Positions 41,663-51,902 of a stretch of 64,000 nucleotides of DNA are shown here, piece by piece; position 1 is the first letter of the stretch; the number at the start of each line of letters is the position of its first letter. The stretch spans positions 2,170,001 through 2,234,000 of the forward strand of contig NZ_CP036259.1 of assembly GCF_007641255.1 (NCBI RefSeq), written 5' to 3'. A program made the translations under genes and the position numbers. The stretch comes from Sporomusa termitida (GTDB taxonomy: Bacteria; Bacillota; Negativicutes; Sporomusales; Sporomusaceae). The notes beneath the pieces were generated by a model. It saw only the letters and a program-made list of their open reading frames with translations. It was not told the DNA's origin and did no database searches.

Positions 41663-42988
41663 TTATTCATCTTTTTCCTTACGTCCGCGAACAACCAGTT
41701 TGAGTGGAGTTCCTTCGAAACCAAATGATTCTCTTAATCTGTTTTCTAAAAAACGCAGGTAGGAAAAATGCATGATCTCCGGATCATTGACAAAGAAAAT
41801 AAAGGTAGGCGGCTTAACATCAGGCTGGGTGGTAAAATAAATTTTGAGACGCCGGCCCCGTTCAGAAGGCGGGGGATTAATTGCGGTTGCGTCTTCAATA
41901 ACCTGATTAAGTACACTTGTCGCCACTCGCATCGCGTGCTGGTCGGCCACATACTTAACAAGCTCGGTTACCCGGTTAATGCGCTGTTTAGTAAGGGCTG
42001 AGGCAAATAATACCGGCGAGTATTGCATAAAGCCTAATTCTTCACGTATGTTTTCGGTAAATCTAAGCGAGGTTTTACCATCCTTGTCAATAAGATCCCA
42101 CTTATTAACCAAAATGATGCTGGCTTTGCCGGCCTCATGGGCATAACCGGCAATTTTTTTATCCTGTTCGGTAACCCCCTCTTCAGCGTTGATAACCATG
42201 AGAACAACATCACAGCGGTCAACAGCCCGGAGTGAGCGGATAACGCTATACCGTTCCACCGGCATATCCACCTTGGCCTTGCGGCGCATTCCCGCCGTGT
42301 CAATCATGACATAGGTTTGACCGTCTTTAGTAAAATGTGTGTCGATAGCATCCCGGGTAGTACCGGGAATGTCACTGACAATGACCCGCTCCTCGCCAAT
42401 AATGGAATTGACCAGCGATGATTTGCCAACATTCGGCCGGCCGATCACGGCCACTTTAATCTGATCATTTTCTGCCGGCTCACTATGTTCTGCCGGCAGG
42501 TGTTCTATCACCCGGTCCAGCATGTCGCCGATATTAAGGGCATTGGTGGCTGAAATAGCAATAGGATCACCTAACCCCAGATTATAGAACTCATAGATAT
42601 CGGCTTCATTTTTCATGTTGTCAATTTTATTTACCACCAGCAATACCGGTTTGCGGGTATTGCGCAAGATCACGGCCACCTCATTGTCTGCTGACGTCAG
42701 GCCGGTTTTACCATCGACAATAAACATGATCATATCGGCTTCATCAATTGCCAGTTTGGCCTGATTACGCATTGCCGTCAGAATTTTATCATTTGATTCA
42801 AACTCAATTCCGCCGGTGTCAATCATAGTGAAATTACGCCCCAGCCATTCAGCATCCATATAGATGCGGTCACGGGTAACACCCGGGATATCTTCAACAA
42901 TGGACAACCTGTTCCGGCCGATATAATTGAAGATAGTTGATTTGCCGACATTAGGCCGGCCAACAATGGCAACAATTGGTTTACTCAT
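41663..42988 (-). CDS. der: Ribosome-assembly GTPase Der (EngA)
   Basis: A 441-residue protein with two tandem GTPase domains: the first with [16 protein letters not shown] and NKID, the second with [12 protein letters not shown] near 185, DTAG and NKWD. A C-terminal KH-like domain has [16 protein letters not shown]. Der is essential for 50S subunit maturation. AAGGTGG ribosome-binding site; first gene of der-plsY-gpsA. Confidence 0.98.
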   Translation of the reverse strand: MSKPIVAIVGRPNVGKSTIFNYIGRNRLSIVEDIPGVTRDRIYMDAEWLGRNFTMIDTGGIEFESNDKILTAMRNQAKLAIDEADMIMFIVDGKTGLTSADNEVAVILRNTRKPVLLVVNKIDNMKNEADIYEFYNLGLGDPIAISATNALNIGDMLDRVIEHLPAEHSEPAENDQIKVAVIGRPNVGKSSLVNSIIGEERVIVSDIPGTTRDAIDTHFTKDGQTYVMIDTAGMRRKAKVDMPVERYSVIRSLRAVDRCDVVLMVINAEEGVTEQDKKIAGYAHEAGKASIILVNKWDLIDKDGKTSLRFTENIREELGFMQYSPVLFASALTKQRINRVTELVKYVADQHAMRVATSVLNQVIEDATAINPPPSERGRRLKIYFTTQPDVKPPTFIFFVNDPEIMHFSYLRFLENRLRESFGFEGTPLKLVVRGRKEKDE

Positions 42989-43093
42989 CGGATACCACCT
43001 TGTTATTTCTTAAAATCTAAAAGTACAAAAAGGCAAACCCAAGCTAGCAGTAGTTTTACCTTAATTAAACCAAGCGTATTCTGCTTACTCCGC

Positions 43094-44401
43094 TTACCGC
43101 CATGCCGCCAGCAGCTCTTTTAAATCCTGGGCAAAATAGGCGGTGCGTACCGGCACACCCAGTTCAGCGGCAATTGCCGCCGGTGTGGTATTGTCAAGGA
43201 AGACCTGCTCTCCCTTTCTGAGGGCTACACCTGGCACAATAATACCGGTGCGGGGTCCGGGGAGCTGTTTTAGCCTGTCGGTAATATCACCGCCGGTCAA
43301 AAGACCGGTAACGGTTACATCACAGCCGAAAAAACTGTTCTCGACCGCAACTACCCGCACCGTAAGATTGGGAAACGACAGCCGGGCTAAGAGCGGCGTT
43401 AAAATTTTTTCTGCGGACACGCCGCAGATAACGTCAATGTATTGCGGCTCGGTGTAACCGGCGCCGGCGACAGACTGCTCCTCCCATTCGGCGAGAAAAG
43501 TACGGACAATGCCAACACCGTTTTCCAGCTGGGGAAACCCGTCATAATCCTCATAGCCGGGAATTTCCTGATTGGCCGCCAGATAAAATTCATCAGCCAG
43601 ATATACAAAAGATTCCTGGTTTTCCTGCCGGCATTTTTGCTGCCATTGCTGAACAAGGGTAATTACCTGACAGGCCTCTTCCCGGGAAAATGGTGTTAAC
43701 GGCTGGCAGTTATCACGGTAACGGGTAAGTCCGACCGGTACAATCGCCAGCGACAGAATTGCCGGAAACATAGCGTATAAATCCTTAATCGTTCTATCCA
43801 GTTCCCGGCCGTCATTAAAGCCCGGGCACAAGACAACCTGGGTATGCAGCTCGATCCCCTGATCGGTAAGTTCCTTCAGTTGCTCCATAATCCGGCCGGC
43901 CTGTTTCCCCCCCAGCATTTTCTCCCGGAGGCGGCTATTGGTTGTATGGACAGAGACGTAGAGCGGTGATAAATGCAGTTTGGCTATCCGGCTGAGGTCC
44001 CGCGGTCCGAGATTGGTCAGGGTGACAAAATTGCCGTACAAAAAAGACAGACGGTAATCATCGTCTTTGATATACAAGCTATCACGCATGCCAGCCGGCA
44101 TTTGATCAACAAAACAAAAAATGCATCTATTGGCACACTGACGTACCTTATCAAAAACAGCGCTTTCAAATTCCAGCCCCAGCTCTTCATCATAGTCCTT
44201 TTCCAGGGCAATCAGTTCCTGTTCACCTGAGTTGTGTTCAATCAGCAATTCAATCTCTTCCTCTGCCAGCGCAAAGCTGAGATCGATAATATCTTGAACA
44301 GTCTCGCCATTGACCTCAAGCAGGCGGTCGCCGGGCACAAGGCCTATGTCAGCACCGATACTGTCTGGTTTAACCTTTGCAATAAGCCCCTTATAAGTCA
44401 A
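43094..44401 (-). CDS. DUF512 radical-SAM/PDZ protein
   Basis: A 435-residue protein with an N-terminal PDZ-like domain (about 1-60: GLVPGDRLLEVNGETVQDIID), a radical-SAM cluster motif CANRCIFCFVDQMP (Cx3Cx2C) near residue 89, and the C-terminal DUF512 region (TLLTGGDITDRL-like TGLLTGGDITDR, VALRKGEQVFLDN). The family is widespread in clostridia next to der; the reaction is unknown. The start is a TTG with GGGGGG six bases upstream. It stands between spoIIP and der on the same strand. Confidence 0.92.
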   Translation of the reverse strand: MTYKGLIAKVKPDSIGADIGLVPGDRLLEVNGETVQDIIDLSFALAEEEIELLIEHNSGEQELIALEKDYDEELGLEFESAVFDKVRQCANRCIFCFVDQMPAGMRDSLYIKDDDYRLSFLYGNFVTLTNLGPRDLSRIAKLHLSPLYVSVHTTNSRLREKMLGGKQAGRIMEQLKELTDQGIELHTQVVLCPGFNDGRELDRTIKDLYAMFPAILSLAIVPVGLTRYRDNCQPLTPFSREEACQVITLVQQWQQKCRQENQESFVYLADEFYLAANQEIPGYEDYDGFPQLENGVGIVRTFLAEWEEQSVAGAGYTEPQYIDVICGVSAEKILTPLLARLSFPNLTVRVVAVENSFFGCDVTVTGLLTGGDITDRLKQLPGPRTGIIVPGVALRKGEQVFLDNTTPAAIAAELGVPVRTAYFAQDLKELLAAWR

Positions 44402-44515
44402 AATATTCCCCCCTTCTGTTAATATTCCGTTAGCAGCTATATTTTCCCTGCACGCATTTTTATTATCAGTAAAATAAATAGAAAAAGGCAGGCCATAAAA
44501 GCCTGCCGCTGAGCA

Positions 44516-45718
44516 TTACTTGTTATCGCCCTCTTTTTCAGACTGACTGGAATCAGGCTGGGTATCACGGCGTTTTTTCGCCTTAGGACCCAGGAAATTG
44601 GTAAATTCGGTGGAAGCAAAATTTTTGAGCTTGGCGCCGGCTTCTTTAAAACTGCCGGTACTTAGGAATAAGAATGCGGCAATACCGGCTACTAATAATC
44701 CCAGCATCCAGCCCATAGCCTTAGTTGCGCCTGACGCCCCGCCGGCTGCCGAACCGAGGCCGGTATTGCCGGCGGCTCCGGTTGTGCCAGCGGCATTAGG
44801 GCCTGTAGGGGCGCTGGATTTGCCTAAAATAGCCGGGACAACATCGGCAAACAAGGCAATCCCTTTCTCGGCAGACTCACGGTCATTAGTGTGGGCGCCT
44901 ACCTCAAGCAGCATGGAGCGAGGGTGCAAATCCTGGTTATAGTCACCGCCTTTGGCGAAAAAAACTCCTTTTACCAGGCCCGGATGCTGTTTATCAGATG
45001 CCGCCTTTATCTGGAGGGCATAGTCTTCAATCTGTTTGCCGGTCGGACCGTATTTACCCACAACCAGCTGGATTTTGCTGACATCCTCACCATTGAGACT
45101 GGTTTTATACACCTGCGGGGGGACGGCATCCCGGTGAATATCGAAAACTGCGTCAGGCTGCTCTTTTTTTATCAGGTTCAGGGCCGTCCGGCGCGAACGC
45201 TCATAGGCCATGTCATCGTGCGGGTCATGCTTGGCTTCGGAATGAATGACCGTAACGCCTTTTTTTTCTAATGAGGACATAAAAGCATTGCCAACTTTGT
45301 AGATGCCGCCTGCGCCCAAGATACTTTCTTTACCATCTGTAGGCACATATGATTCATCGGAATGGGTGTGATAGACAGCTACTTTGCCATTGCCCTCAGC
45401 CCGGGCAATGGCCGGCTGGAGCAATGCTTGCAGGCGGGCGATTATGCCGGTATTTTCCTGGTCATACAGAGACAGGTTGATTTCACCGATAAATTTGGCG
45501 TGAGCAGTATTACCTTCCACCCGGACCACTTCATAGCGGCGGTTGTTCTCAGTCAGCACCTCATCGCCGGCCCGCATTTTCCAGCCGGTCATATATACCG
45601 GGGTTCCACTTTCGTCAACAACTGTTGTATATTGGCCGCTGCTGCTTTCGTCGGCATAGCAGATGGTACTTGCGGTAATCAGCAATATTACCAGCAGTAT
45701 AAGTATCTTACTTTTCAC
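44516..45718 (-). CDS. spoIIP: Stage II sporulation protein P
   Basis: A 400-residue SpoIIP-family peptidoglycan amidase/endopeptidase. It has an N-terminal membrane anchor (about residues 5-22, ILILLVILLITAS) and the catalytic domain with VAVYHTHSDESYVPTDG near 145 and HPRSMLLEVGAHTND near 300. A proline/glycine-rich linker follows, then a second hydrophobic segment near 345-365 and a basic tail. SpoIIP works with SpoIID and SpoIIM in engulfment. I choose the GTG at 45718 with GGAGGTG upstream over a reading from 45895. The C-terminal extra membrane segment is unusual compared with B. subtilis. It overlaps the DUF1614 gene. Confidence 0.9.
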   Translation of the reverse strand: MKSKILILLVILLITASTICYADESSSGQYTTVVDESGTPVYMTGWKMRAGDEVLTENNRRYEVVRVEGNTAHAKFIGEINLSLYDQENTGIIARLQALLQPAIARAEGNGKVAVYHTHSDESYVPTDGKESILGAGGIYKVGNAFMSSLEKKGVTVIHSEAKHDPHDDMAYERSRRTALNLIKKEQPDAVFDIHRDAVPPQVYKTSLNGEDVSKIQLVVGKYGPTGKQIEDYALQIKAASDKQHPGLVKGVFFAKGGDYNQDLHPRSMLLEVGAHTNDRESAEKGIALFADVVPAILGKSSAPTGPNAAGTTGAAGNTGLGSAAGGASGATKAMGWMLGLLVAGIAAFLFLSTGSFKEAGAKLKNFASTEFTNFLGPKAKKRRDTQPDSSQSEKEGDNK

Positions 45719-46475
45719 TGCTTTCACCTCCGGCGTCAGAGGTGTTTTCACCAGCTCCTGCCGGCTGGGAATTCGGCGGCTCGTTTTTTTGGCTTTCTTT
45801 TGGCTGCAGTTCTTTACTAAACTCATATAATCCCTCAGGCCGGTTAGGACCCAATACCGGACCGCCCTGCAGCTTTTCTCTGGTTTCGCCAACAAGTTCG
45901 GCGATCATTACCGCCACTATACCGGCAATAATGGTGACATCAAAAGCGCCGGCCCCGCCAATTGCAGTAGTTCCCGGAATTCCCAGCCCGGAGAGCGTAA
46001 TGATATGGACAATATCACTGAGGACAATGCCCAGTACCCCGCCAATAAACGCGCTCCGGCGGGAACGGCCGGCAAGATAGGCAATCAGACCGGCAGCAAA
46101 TCCGTAGATCAGTTTGGGGTCAAGGTACATATTTTCCGGTTCATAAGGCAAATAACGTGAGCCTAGCGATACTACGCCGGCCACGAGAATGGCGGCAACA
46201 ATGGCCCGGACCCTTTCCGCAGTTTCATCCGCTTTGTAGATCAGGTACAGGCAGAGCAAAATAGGCAATACCGCGCCACCAACATTAAGTGTAATCTGCA
46301 TAGGCGCACTCATAATGGGAATGTCGATAAAACTGCCGACAACAATAGCGGCAATAAATAGTAGCGCCTGTTTATCAGTCATCCGCATGCGGTCTAAAAT
46401 CCGATGGGCTAAGCCAAAGTACACCAGCACGCTGACCACTAAAAGTAAAATCATGCCAAGGGGCATATTCATCAT
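45708..46475 (-). CDS. DUF1614 integral membrane protein
   Basis: A 255-residue membrane protein with about six or seven hydrophobic segments (residues 5-200) and a hydrophilic proline/serine/glutamate-rich tail (residues 205-255). Characteristic parts are VGSFIDIPIM, NVGGAVLPILLCLYLIY and GIPGTTAIGGAGAFDVTIIAGIVAVMIAEL. Family DUF1614 has no known function but occurs next to spoIIP in clostridia, and here the genes overlap by 11 bp, so a sporulation-related role is suggested. Its leader contains a possible structured RNA (46520-46677). Confidence 0.9.
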   Translation of the reverse strand: MMNMPLGMILLLVVSVLVYFGLAHRILDRMRMTDKQALLFIAAIVVGSFIDIPIMSAPMQITLNVGGAVLPILLCLYLIYKADETAERVRAIVAAILVAGVVSLGSRYLPYEPENMYLDPKLIYGFAAGLIAYLAGRSRRSAFIGGVLGIVLSDIVHIITLSGLGIPGTTAIGGAGAFDVTIIAGIVAVMIAELVGETREKLQGGPVLGPNRPEGLYEFSKELQPKESQKNEPPNSQPAGAGENTSDAGGESSEK

Positions 46476-46519
46476 GTTGTTTCACCTCATAGCCTTGTAA
46501 TGTTGACGCATTAATCCTG

Positions 46520-46677
46520 GTACCGTGGCACCCCTAAGCCTGTGGATACTGCCGGGATATTTTCCGCAATCCGGCGTTGTCATCAATCGGCATACGTCCG
46601 GTATGCCTCCTTCCTCGGCCATGTCTTACGAACAATCTCCGCGCCATTAGCCTGCAGTTTTAAGGTTGTCACGGTAC
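46520..46677 (-). promoter_or_regulatory. Possible structured leader RNA of DUF1614-spoIIP
   Basis: An 8-bp perfect long-range stem (GTACCGTG with CACGGTAC) encloses hairpins GGCATAC/GTATGCC (46589-46607) and GCCGG/CCGGC (46551-46575). The foot of the structure is 45 nt upstream of the DUF1614 start codon. I could not match it to a known riboswitch or T-box; no typical T-box core is seen. Low confidence. Confidence 0.3.
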
Positions 46678-46706
46678 TAGTGTGTGCTGATAACACCGTA
46701 TTAATA

Positions 46707-46740
46707 CAAAGAGCATGGCCACTGGCCATGCTCTTTGTCA
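46707..46740. terminator. Hairpin after fni
   Basis: CAAAGAGCATGGCCA pairs with its complement TGGCCATGCTCTTTG directly at the 3' end of fni. It has no T-tract on the minus strand, so termination efficiency is uncertain. Confidence 0.6.
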
Positions 46741-47802
46741 TATTTTTTTACGTGTGGCAAAATCCATCGTATTAATACCCCTGGCTGCCAGCCATTCCCG
46801 GCTAAAGCCGGTGACAACGAGGGGAACCGACCGTAAATCCCGGATAGTATGGGCTCCTGTCAGCAGCATGTAGCGCTTTATATCGGTGATAAAGTTCTGA
46901 TACCAGTCGATCGCTCCGTCAATGCCGTTATTTTTAAGCGTCTTTAAGACCGGGCCGGCAATGGCGGCCGCCGCCCCCCCGATGGACAATGCTTTGACAA
47001 CATCCAGCGGTGTCCTCACCCCGCCGGAAACCACAACATCAACGGCGGACGCGGTTACAGACACCGCTTCCACGGCCGCAATGGCAGTGGGAATTCCCCA
47101 GGACAGCATCTCCGCGTCCAGCTTTAACTGCCCCCGGGCTGCTTCAATGGCCAGAAAATTAGTACCGCCTGTACCACCAACGTCAATGGCCTTTACGCCA
47201 ATATCAACAAGCGCCTTGGCTTGCTCGCGGCCGATACCGCAGCCTACCTCTTTGACGATCACCGGCACGTTGACTTTTTTTACGATTGCTTCGATATGTG
47301 ACAAATAGCTGCGGAAGTCACGGTCGCCTTCATTCATGATAATTTCCTGACCGGCATTAAGATGAATCTGAATTGCCTGGGCGCCAATCATATCAACCGC
47401 ATAACAGGCGGCATCAGGGGCGGCATAGGCTCCTAAATTGGCCAGAATTACACCGTCCGGATTAACCCGGCGGACAATTTTATACGATTCGGCTGCCGCC
47501 GGGTTTTCAATGGCGGCGTATTGTGAGCCTACGGCCAGCGCAGCGCCAGTCTGCCGGGAAAATTCGGCCAGCTGGCGGTTAACATCGGCAACATCGGCAG
47601 CACCACCGGTAATGGCATTGATGATAACCGGCTGGGGCAGGTTTATACCGGCCAGCTGCGTGCAAACGTCAATATCCTGCCAGGCCAGGTCAGGCAAACA
47701 ATTGTGGAGTAAGTGGAAATCCGTAAAGCCGGCCGCCGCCGGTCCATCATCCATCAGCAGGGAATACTTTAAATGTTCCAGTTTGCGTGACTGCCGTATC
47801 AT
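46738..47802 (-). CDS. fni: Isopentenyl-diphosphate delta-isomerase, type 2
   Basis: A 354-residue FMN-dependent isomerase interconverting IPP and DMAPP. Motifs: VIINAITGG, AVGSQYAAIENP, NLGAYA, QIHLNAGQEIIMNEGDRDF, VIVKEVGCGIGREQA, VGGTGGTNF and SGGVRTPLDVVKAL. It lies directly downstream of ispH-rpsA (8-bp gap) with only a weak ribosome-binding site, so it is probably translated by coupling. It acts after IspH in isoprenoid supply. Confidence 0.96.
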   Translation of the reverse strand: MIRQSRKLEHLKYSLLMDDGPAAAGFTDFHLLHNCLPDLAWQDIDVCTQLAGINLPQPVIINAITGGAADVADVNRQLAEFSRQTGAALAVGSQYAAIENPAAAESYKIVRRVNPDGVILANLGAYAAPDAACYAVDMIGAQAIQIHLNAGQEIIMNEGDRDFRSYLSHIEAIVKKVNVPVIVKEVGCGIGREQAKALVDIGVKAIDVGGTGGTNFLAIEAARGQLKLDAEMLSWGIPTAIAAVEAVSVTASAVDVVVSGGVRTPLDVVKALSIGGAAAAIAGPVLKTLKNNGIDGAIDWYQNFITDIKRYMLLTGAHTIRDLRSVPLVVTGFSREWLAARGINTMDFATRKKI

Positions 47803-47810
47803 GCCACTTA

Positions 47811-49772
47811 CTAGTCCTCCCGTTTGAATAGATGACCAAACTTATCCCCCAGCGTAACCCCTGATGCCGGCGCCCGGGTTGAGAGGTAGTCGCTGAATTC
47901 AGCCCGTTCTTTATCCTGTTCGGCCTGTAGCATGCTAAGGCCGATCCGTTTATTGTCCTTATCAATGCTGAGTATCTTGACCGCTACCTGCTCGCCGGTG
48001 CTTACCACCTCTTCCGGATTTGCCACCCGGCGTTCCGCCATTTCCGAGATATGTACCAAACCCTCAATACCGTTCTTGATTTTAACAAAGGCCCCAAATT
48101 TGGCCAGTTTGGTAACCGTGCCACTGACGATGCTGCCGATAGTCAGGGTATCGACTGTGGAATACCAGGGATCACGTTCTATATCCTTTAAACTAAGCGA
48201 CAGTTTTTTTGCCTCAGCGTCAATTTTGAGGATCACAACCGTAACCTCATCACCGACATTGACAATTTCCTGTGGTGTCTTGATGCGTTGCCAGGATAAG
48301 TCGGAAATATGGATCAATCCGTCAATGCCACCGATATCGACAAACGCCCCAAAATTGGCAAGCCGGCTGACTTTCCCGGTAATTGTCTGACCAACATTCA
48401 ATTTGGCCAACAGTTCTTTTTCCCGCGCTTGTTTTTCCTGGGCTAATAACTGCCGGCGGGAAAGAACCGCCTTATGCTTATCCTGATCCACTTCAATCGG
48501 GATAGCCTGGAGCGTCTGCCCCACAAAGGGCTCTAAGTTTTCCACAAATTTGAGATCAAGCTGCGAGGCGGGAATAAAACCTCTTACCCCGAATACGGCA
48601 GCAGTCACACCGCCTTTTACGGTCCCGGTAATTGTGGACTCAACGGGCTGGCCGGCCGCCAAGGCCTGACCCAGCTTAGCCCAGGCCGTCAGCCTGTCAG
48701 CCTGTACCTTGGACAGTTTAACCTGACCATCAGCACTGTCGTTATCCACCACCAGTACCTCAATGACTTGACCCACGCTTACAGCGTCTATGGCTGTCTG
48801 CGGGGCTGGATAAGCCAGCTCGGCCAGCGGAATAACCCCCTCGGCCTTATAACCGATATCAACAAACACCTCATCATGGCGGACACCAACAATAGTTCCT
48901 GTTACGATTGTGCCGGTTTCCAGTTTAACAACATCAGTCATATTCATTGCTTCCATTTTTTTATATACCTCCTCAATAACCCAATCAGGGGTCGATGCAC
49001 CGGCGGTTATGCCCACAGTTTGCAGGCCGGCAAACCACTCCGCTTTAAGCTCACTGGCTGATTCAATATGATAAGCCGGTGTACCGGCTGTCCGGCAGAC
49101 ACTGGCCAGACGGGCAGTATTGGCACTGCTTCTGCCCCCAACGATAATCATACTATCAACATTTCGGGCCAGGTTAACCGCTGCCTGCTGCCGAAGATCG
49201 GTTGCCGTGCAGATGGTGCGCTCAACTTTACATTCATCACACTTTCCCTGCAAAATGGCAACAATAGCATCAAATTCTGCAGCGGCGAACGTAGTCTGAG
49301 CCACTACCCCCAGCCGGGAGTGATAGGGCAGTGCTTGTGCTTCCAGCGGGGTTTCAACAACATCGGCCTCATTATTGGCCCAGCCCAGGATACTTTGCAC
49401 TTCAGGATGGTGCCGTTCGCCGACAATAACTACCCGGCAGCCGGCCTTTAACAATGCCTGGGCGGCCTGCTGCGCTTTTTTTACATGCGGGCAGGTGGCA
49501 TCAACTACAGTCAGCTGCTTGGCCTCGGCTTGGCAGTATATCTCAGGACCAACACCATGAGAGCGGATAATGACTTTACCTGTAGCTATGTCTTCGAGCC
49601 TGGCGGCGACCCCGATTCCCATTTCTTGCAATTGATCAACCATCTGCGGATTATGGATGATTGGCCCCAGTGTATATACCGGGCAGTTAGTGTCAGCGGC
49701 ATGCACAGCGAGGTCAATAGCGCGTTTTACACCATAGCAAAACCCCCGGTTTTCGGCTAGATAGATTTTCAT
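47811..49772 (-). CDS. ispH: IspH-ribosomal protein S1 fusion
   Basis: A 653-residue two-part protein. Residues 1-285 are 4-hydroxy-3-methylbut-2-enyl diphosphate reductase (IspH): the cluster cysteines lie in NRGFCYGVKRAI, ATCPHVKKAQ and TICTATDLRQQA, with RSHGVGPE and AGASTPDWVIEEV. After a linker (about 286-300) follow four S1 RNA-binding domains, with repeats such as GTIVGVRHDEVFVDIGYKAEG, VSRLANFGAFVDIGGIDGLIH and VTKLAKFGAFVKIKNGIEGLVH. This fusion is known from clostridia and negativicutes. It couples the last MEP-pathway step to a translation-type RNA-binding module; why is unknown. ATG 49772 with GGAGG upstream is preferred over a longer reading to 49850. Confidence 0.96.
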   Translation of the reverse strand: MKIYLAENRGFCYGVKRAIDLAVHAADTNCPVYTLGPIIHNPQMVDQLQEMGIGVAARLEDIATGKVIIRSHGVGPEIYCQAEAKQLTVVDATCPHVKKAQQAAQALLKAGCRVVIVGERHHPEVQSILGWANNEADVVETPLEAQALPYHSRLGVVAQTTFAAAEFDAIVAILQGKCDECKVERTICTATDLRQQAAVNLARNVDSMIIVGGRSSANTARLASVCRTAGTPAYHIESASELKAEWFAGLQTVGITAGASTPDWVIEEVYKKMEAMNMTDVVKLETGTIVTGTIVGVRHDEVFVDIGYKAEGVIPLAELAYPAPQTAIDAVSVGQVIEVLVVDNDSADGQVKLSKVQADRLTAWAKLGQALAAGQPVESTITGTVKGGVTAAVFGVRGFIPASQLDLKFVENLEPFVGQTLQAIPIEVDQDKHKAVLSRRQLLAQEKQAREKELLAKLNVGQTITGKVSRLANFGAFVDIGGIDGLIHISDLSWQRIKTPQEIVNVGDEVTVVILKIDAEAKKLSLSLKDIERDPWYSTVDTLTIGSIVSGTVTKLAKFGAFVKIKNGIEGLVHISEMAERRVANPEEVVSTGEQVAVKILSIDKDNKRIGLSMLQAEQDKERAEFSDYLSTRAPASGVTLGDKFGHLFKRED

Positions 49773-49848
49773 AGGTGCCTCCTGCTTGGTAGTCTTTGGT
49801 ATGCTCGCCTTATTTATTATAAACCCTTTGCGGCTGTGTTTCAAATAC

Positions 49849-49892
49849 AAACCGCCGCTATTTAGCGAAAGCTGCCATAGCGGCGGTTTTTT
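49849..49892. terminator. Bidirectional terminator between cstA and ispH-rpsA
   Basis: AAACCGCCGCTAT/ATAGCGGCGGTTT, a 13-bp perfect stem with T6 on the plus side, 30 bp after the cstA stop codon. Confidence 0.8.
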
Positions 49893-49921
49893 CCGGTGCC
49901 TTATTAACGCAGTAGAGCAAT

Positions 49922-51778
49922 TTAGCTGGGGATATTAGGCTTGGTGGTATCAACAGGACAGGATAGGATTGATATTTCGGTGTTCATGCCGACCGGCTTA
50001 TCCGTTTTCAGCAAAGTAAGCCAAAGCCGGATGGAATCCAATAAGGTAATTATTACCAGAATGATCAAAACGATACTGATAGTGCCGTTGGTATTGCCAA
50101 GGGTATCGCCCCGCTTAAAGAACATTTGTACATTCATGATGCCGGCAGTAATTACCGTGACTGCCAAAAAGCAAAGCGGGGCAAAGGTTACCCAGGCATA
50201 GGATTTTTTCGGAGCAATCTTTAAGATAATGGTCGTGCCGATCGCTAAAGCGATAACGGCTAAGAGCTGGTTAGCCACACCAAACAGCGGCCAAATGCTG
50301 GCAACGTCCCCGCTATACAGCAGGTAACCCCAGCAATAAGTGACCAGGAAACTGGTAAAGAGAATACCGGGCCACCAGTTTGTTTGTTTAAGAGGGCTAT
50401 ACATGTAGGTTCCCAGAATATCCTGCAGGATATAACGGGCGACGCGGGTCCCGGCGTCAATTGTGGTCAGGATGAATAACGCCTCAAACATAATGGCAAA
50501 TTGGTACCAATAGCTCATCAGATGTTGCATGCCGCCAATACTGGAAAAGATATGAGCCATGCCGACTGCCAGCGAGACGGCCCCGCCGGGGCGATGGGCA
50601 ACATCCATCTGTACCAGGCGTGATAATTCGTTTATTTCCACAGTCGGTATTCCCAGTTTGGCAAATACCGCCGCCGGGCTGTTGATGGCGAAATAGTCAC
50701 CGGGCATGAGCACTACCGCCGAAATCAGAGCCATTACGGCCACAAACCCTTCGGTGAGCATGCCGCCATAAGCAATGATGCGGGCTTGCGATTCAAGCTC
50801 GATCATCTTAGGTGTTGTACCGGAACTGATGAGTGAGTGGAAACCGGAGATCGCGCCACAGGCAATCGTAATAAAAACGTACGGCCACCACGGTCCGGGA
50901 ATAATCGGTCCGCCGCCGTCCATAAACTGGGTGGTCATCGGCATGTTGATACTGGGCTGGACGATAAGGATGCCCAGGGCCAGAGCCAGCACTGTGCCTA
51001 TTTTCATATAGGAACTGAGATAATCACGCGGGGCTAACAGCAGCCATACCGGCAAAACTGCGGCAAAGAAGCCATAAACAGGCAGGGCAACTGACAATTG
51101 CTGTTTGGTCAGGTCAAAGATACCGGCCAAACCGGCCCACGGTTGTCCCGGGCTTAGCCAGTGTCCGGTAATGACTGCCGCCATTACCAGGATAAAACCG
51201 CCAATCGAGCCGGCACGGATTGAGCCGGGAACAATTTTGAACATATATAAACCAACAATAATCGCAATGGGGATTGTCATAAAGAGTGTGTACACACCCC
51301 AGGGATTTTTAAACAAAGCATTGACAACAACGATGGCAAGACCGGCAAGGGCAACAATGATAATGAAGAAAACCGACAGCGAGGTGGTTATCCCCGTTAT
51401 GGGACCGACCTCCCGCCGGGCAATCACAGCCAATGACTGGCCATTGTGACGGACAGAGGCAAACAGAATAATAAAATCATGCACTGCACCGGCAAAAACT
51501 GAACCCAATAGAATCCACATAAAGCCGGGACCCCAGCCATACTGGGCGGCGAGCACCGGACCCACAAGCGGGCCGGCACCGGCAATGGCCGCAAAATGAT
51601 GACCGAACAATACCCATTTATTGGTGGGTACAAACTCGCGGCCATCATTACAACGGTAGGCCGGCGTTATATTGTCGTCATTTAAGGCCAGGACCTTGGC
51701 GGCAATGAAAGCCGAATAATAGCGGTAGGCTAAAATGTAAACACAAACAGAAATTACCAACAGACTCACTGAATTCAT
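49922..51778 (-). CDS. cstA: Carbon starvation protein A family transporter (CstA/BtsT)
   Basis: A 618-residue membrane protein with about 16 hydrophobic segments. Family motifs: VPTNKWVLFGHHFAAIAGAGPLVGPVLAAQ split across the N-terminal third, SSGTTPKMI, HRPGGAVSLAVGMAHIFSS, TTIDAGTRVARYILQD and the WPLFGVANQLLA segment. E. coli members CstA and BtsT take up pyruvate (and peptides have been proposed). The next genes upstream on the same strand encode a LytS/LytR-type two-component system, and the same arrangement controls BtsT (BtsSR) in E. coli. Pyruvate-responsive uptake is the best inference. Confidence 0.95.
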   Translation of the reverse strand: MNSVSLLVISVCVYILAYRYYSAFIAAKVLALNDDNITPAYRCNDGREFVPTNKWVLFGHHFAAIAGAGPLVGPVLAAQYGWGPGFMWILLGSVFAGAVHDFIILFASVRHNGQSLAVIARREVGPITGITTSLSVFFIIIVALAGLAIVVVNALFKNPWGVYTLFMTIPIAIIVGLYMFKIVPGSIRAGSIGGFILVMAAVITGHWLSPGQPWAGLAGIFDLTKQQLSVALPVYGFFAAVLPVWLLLAPRDYLSSYMKIGTVLALALGILIVQPSINMPMTTQFMDGGGPIIPGPWWPYVFITIACGAISGFHSLISSGTTPKMIELESQARIIAYGGMLTEGFVAVMALISAVVLMPGDYFAINSPAAVFAKLGIPTVEINELSRLVQMDVAHRPGGAVSLAVGMAHIFSSIGGMQHLMSYWYQFAIMFEALFILTTIDAGTRVARYILQDILGTYMYSPLKQTNWWPGILFTSFLVTYCWGYLLYSGDVASIWPLFGVANQLLAVIALAIGTTIILKIAPKKSYAWVTFAPLCFLAVTVITAGIMNVQMFFKRGDTLGNTNGTISIVLIILVIITLLDSIRLWLTLLKTDKPVGMNTEISILSCPVDTTKPNIPS

Positions 51779-51902
51779 GGAATGATCCCCCTTTCAAAAT
51801 TTAATTACCTTAACAGCTAACCTCCTTTTTGCAAACTACTCTGTCTATTTAAATAATACAATATACCGGAAAACCTGAGCAATATGTAGCCTGTGAAATG
51901 AC

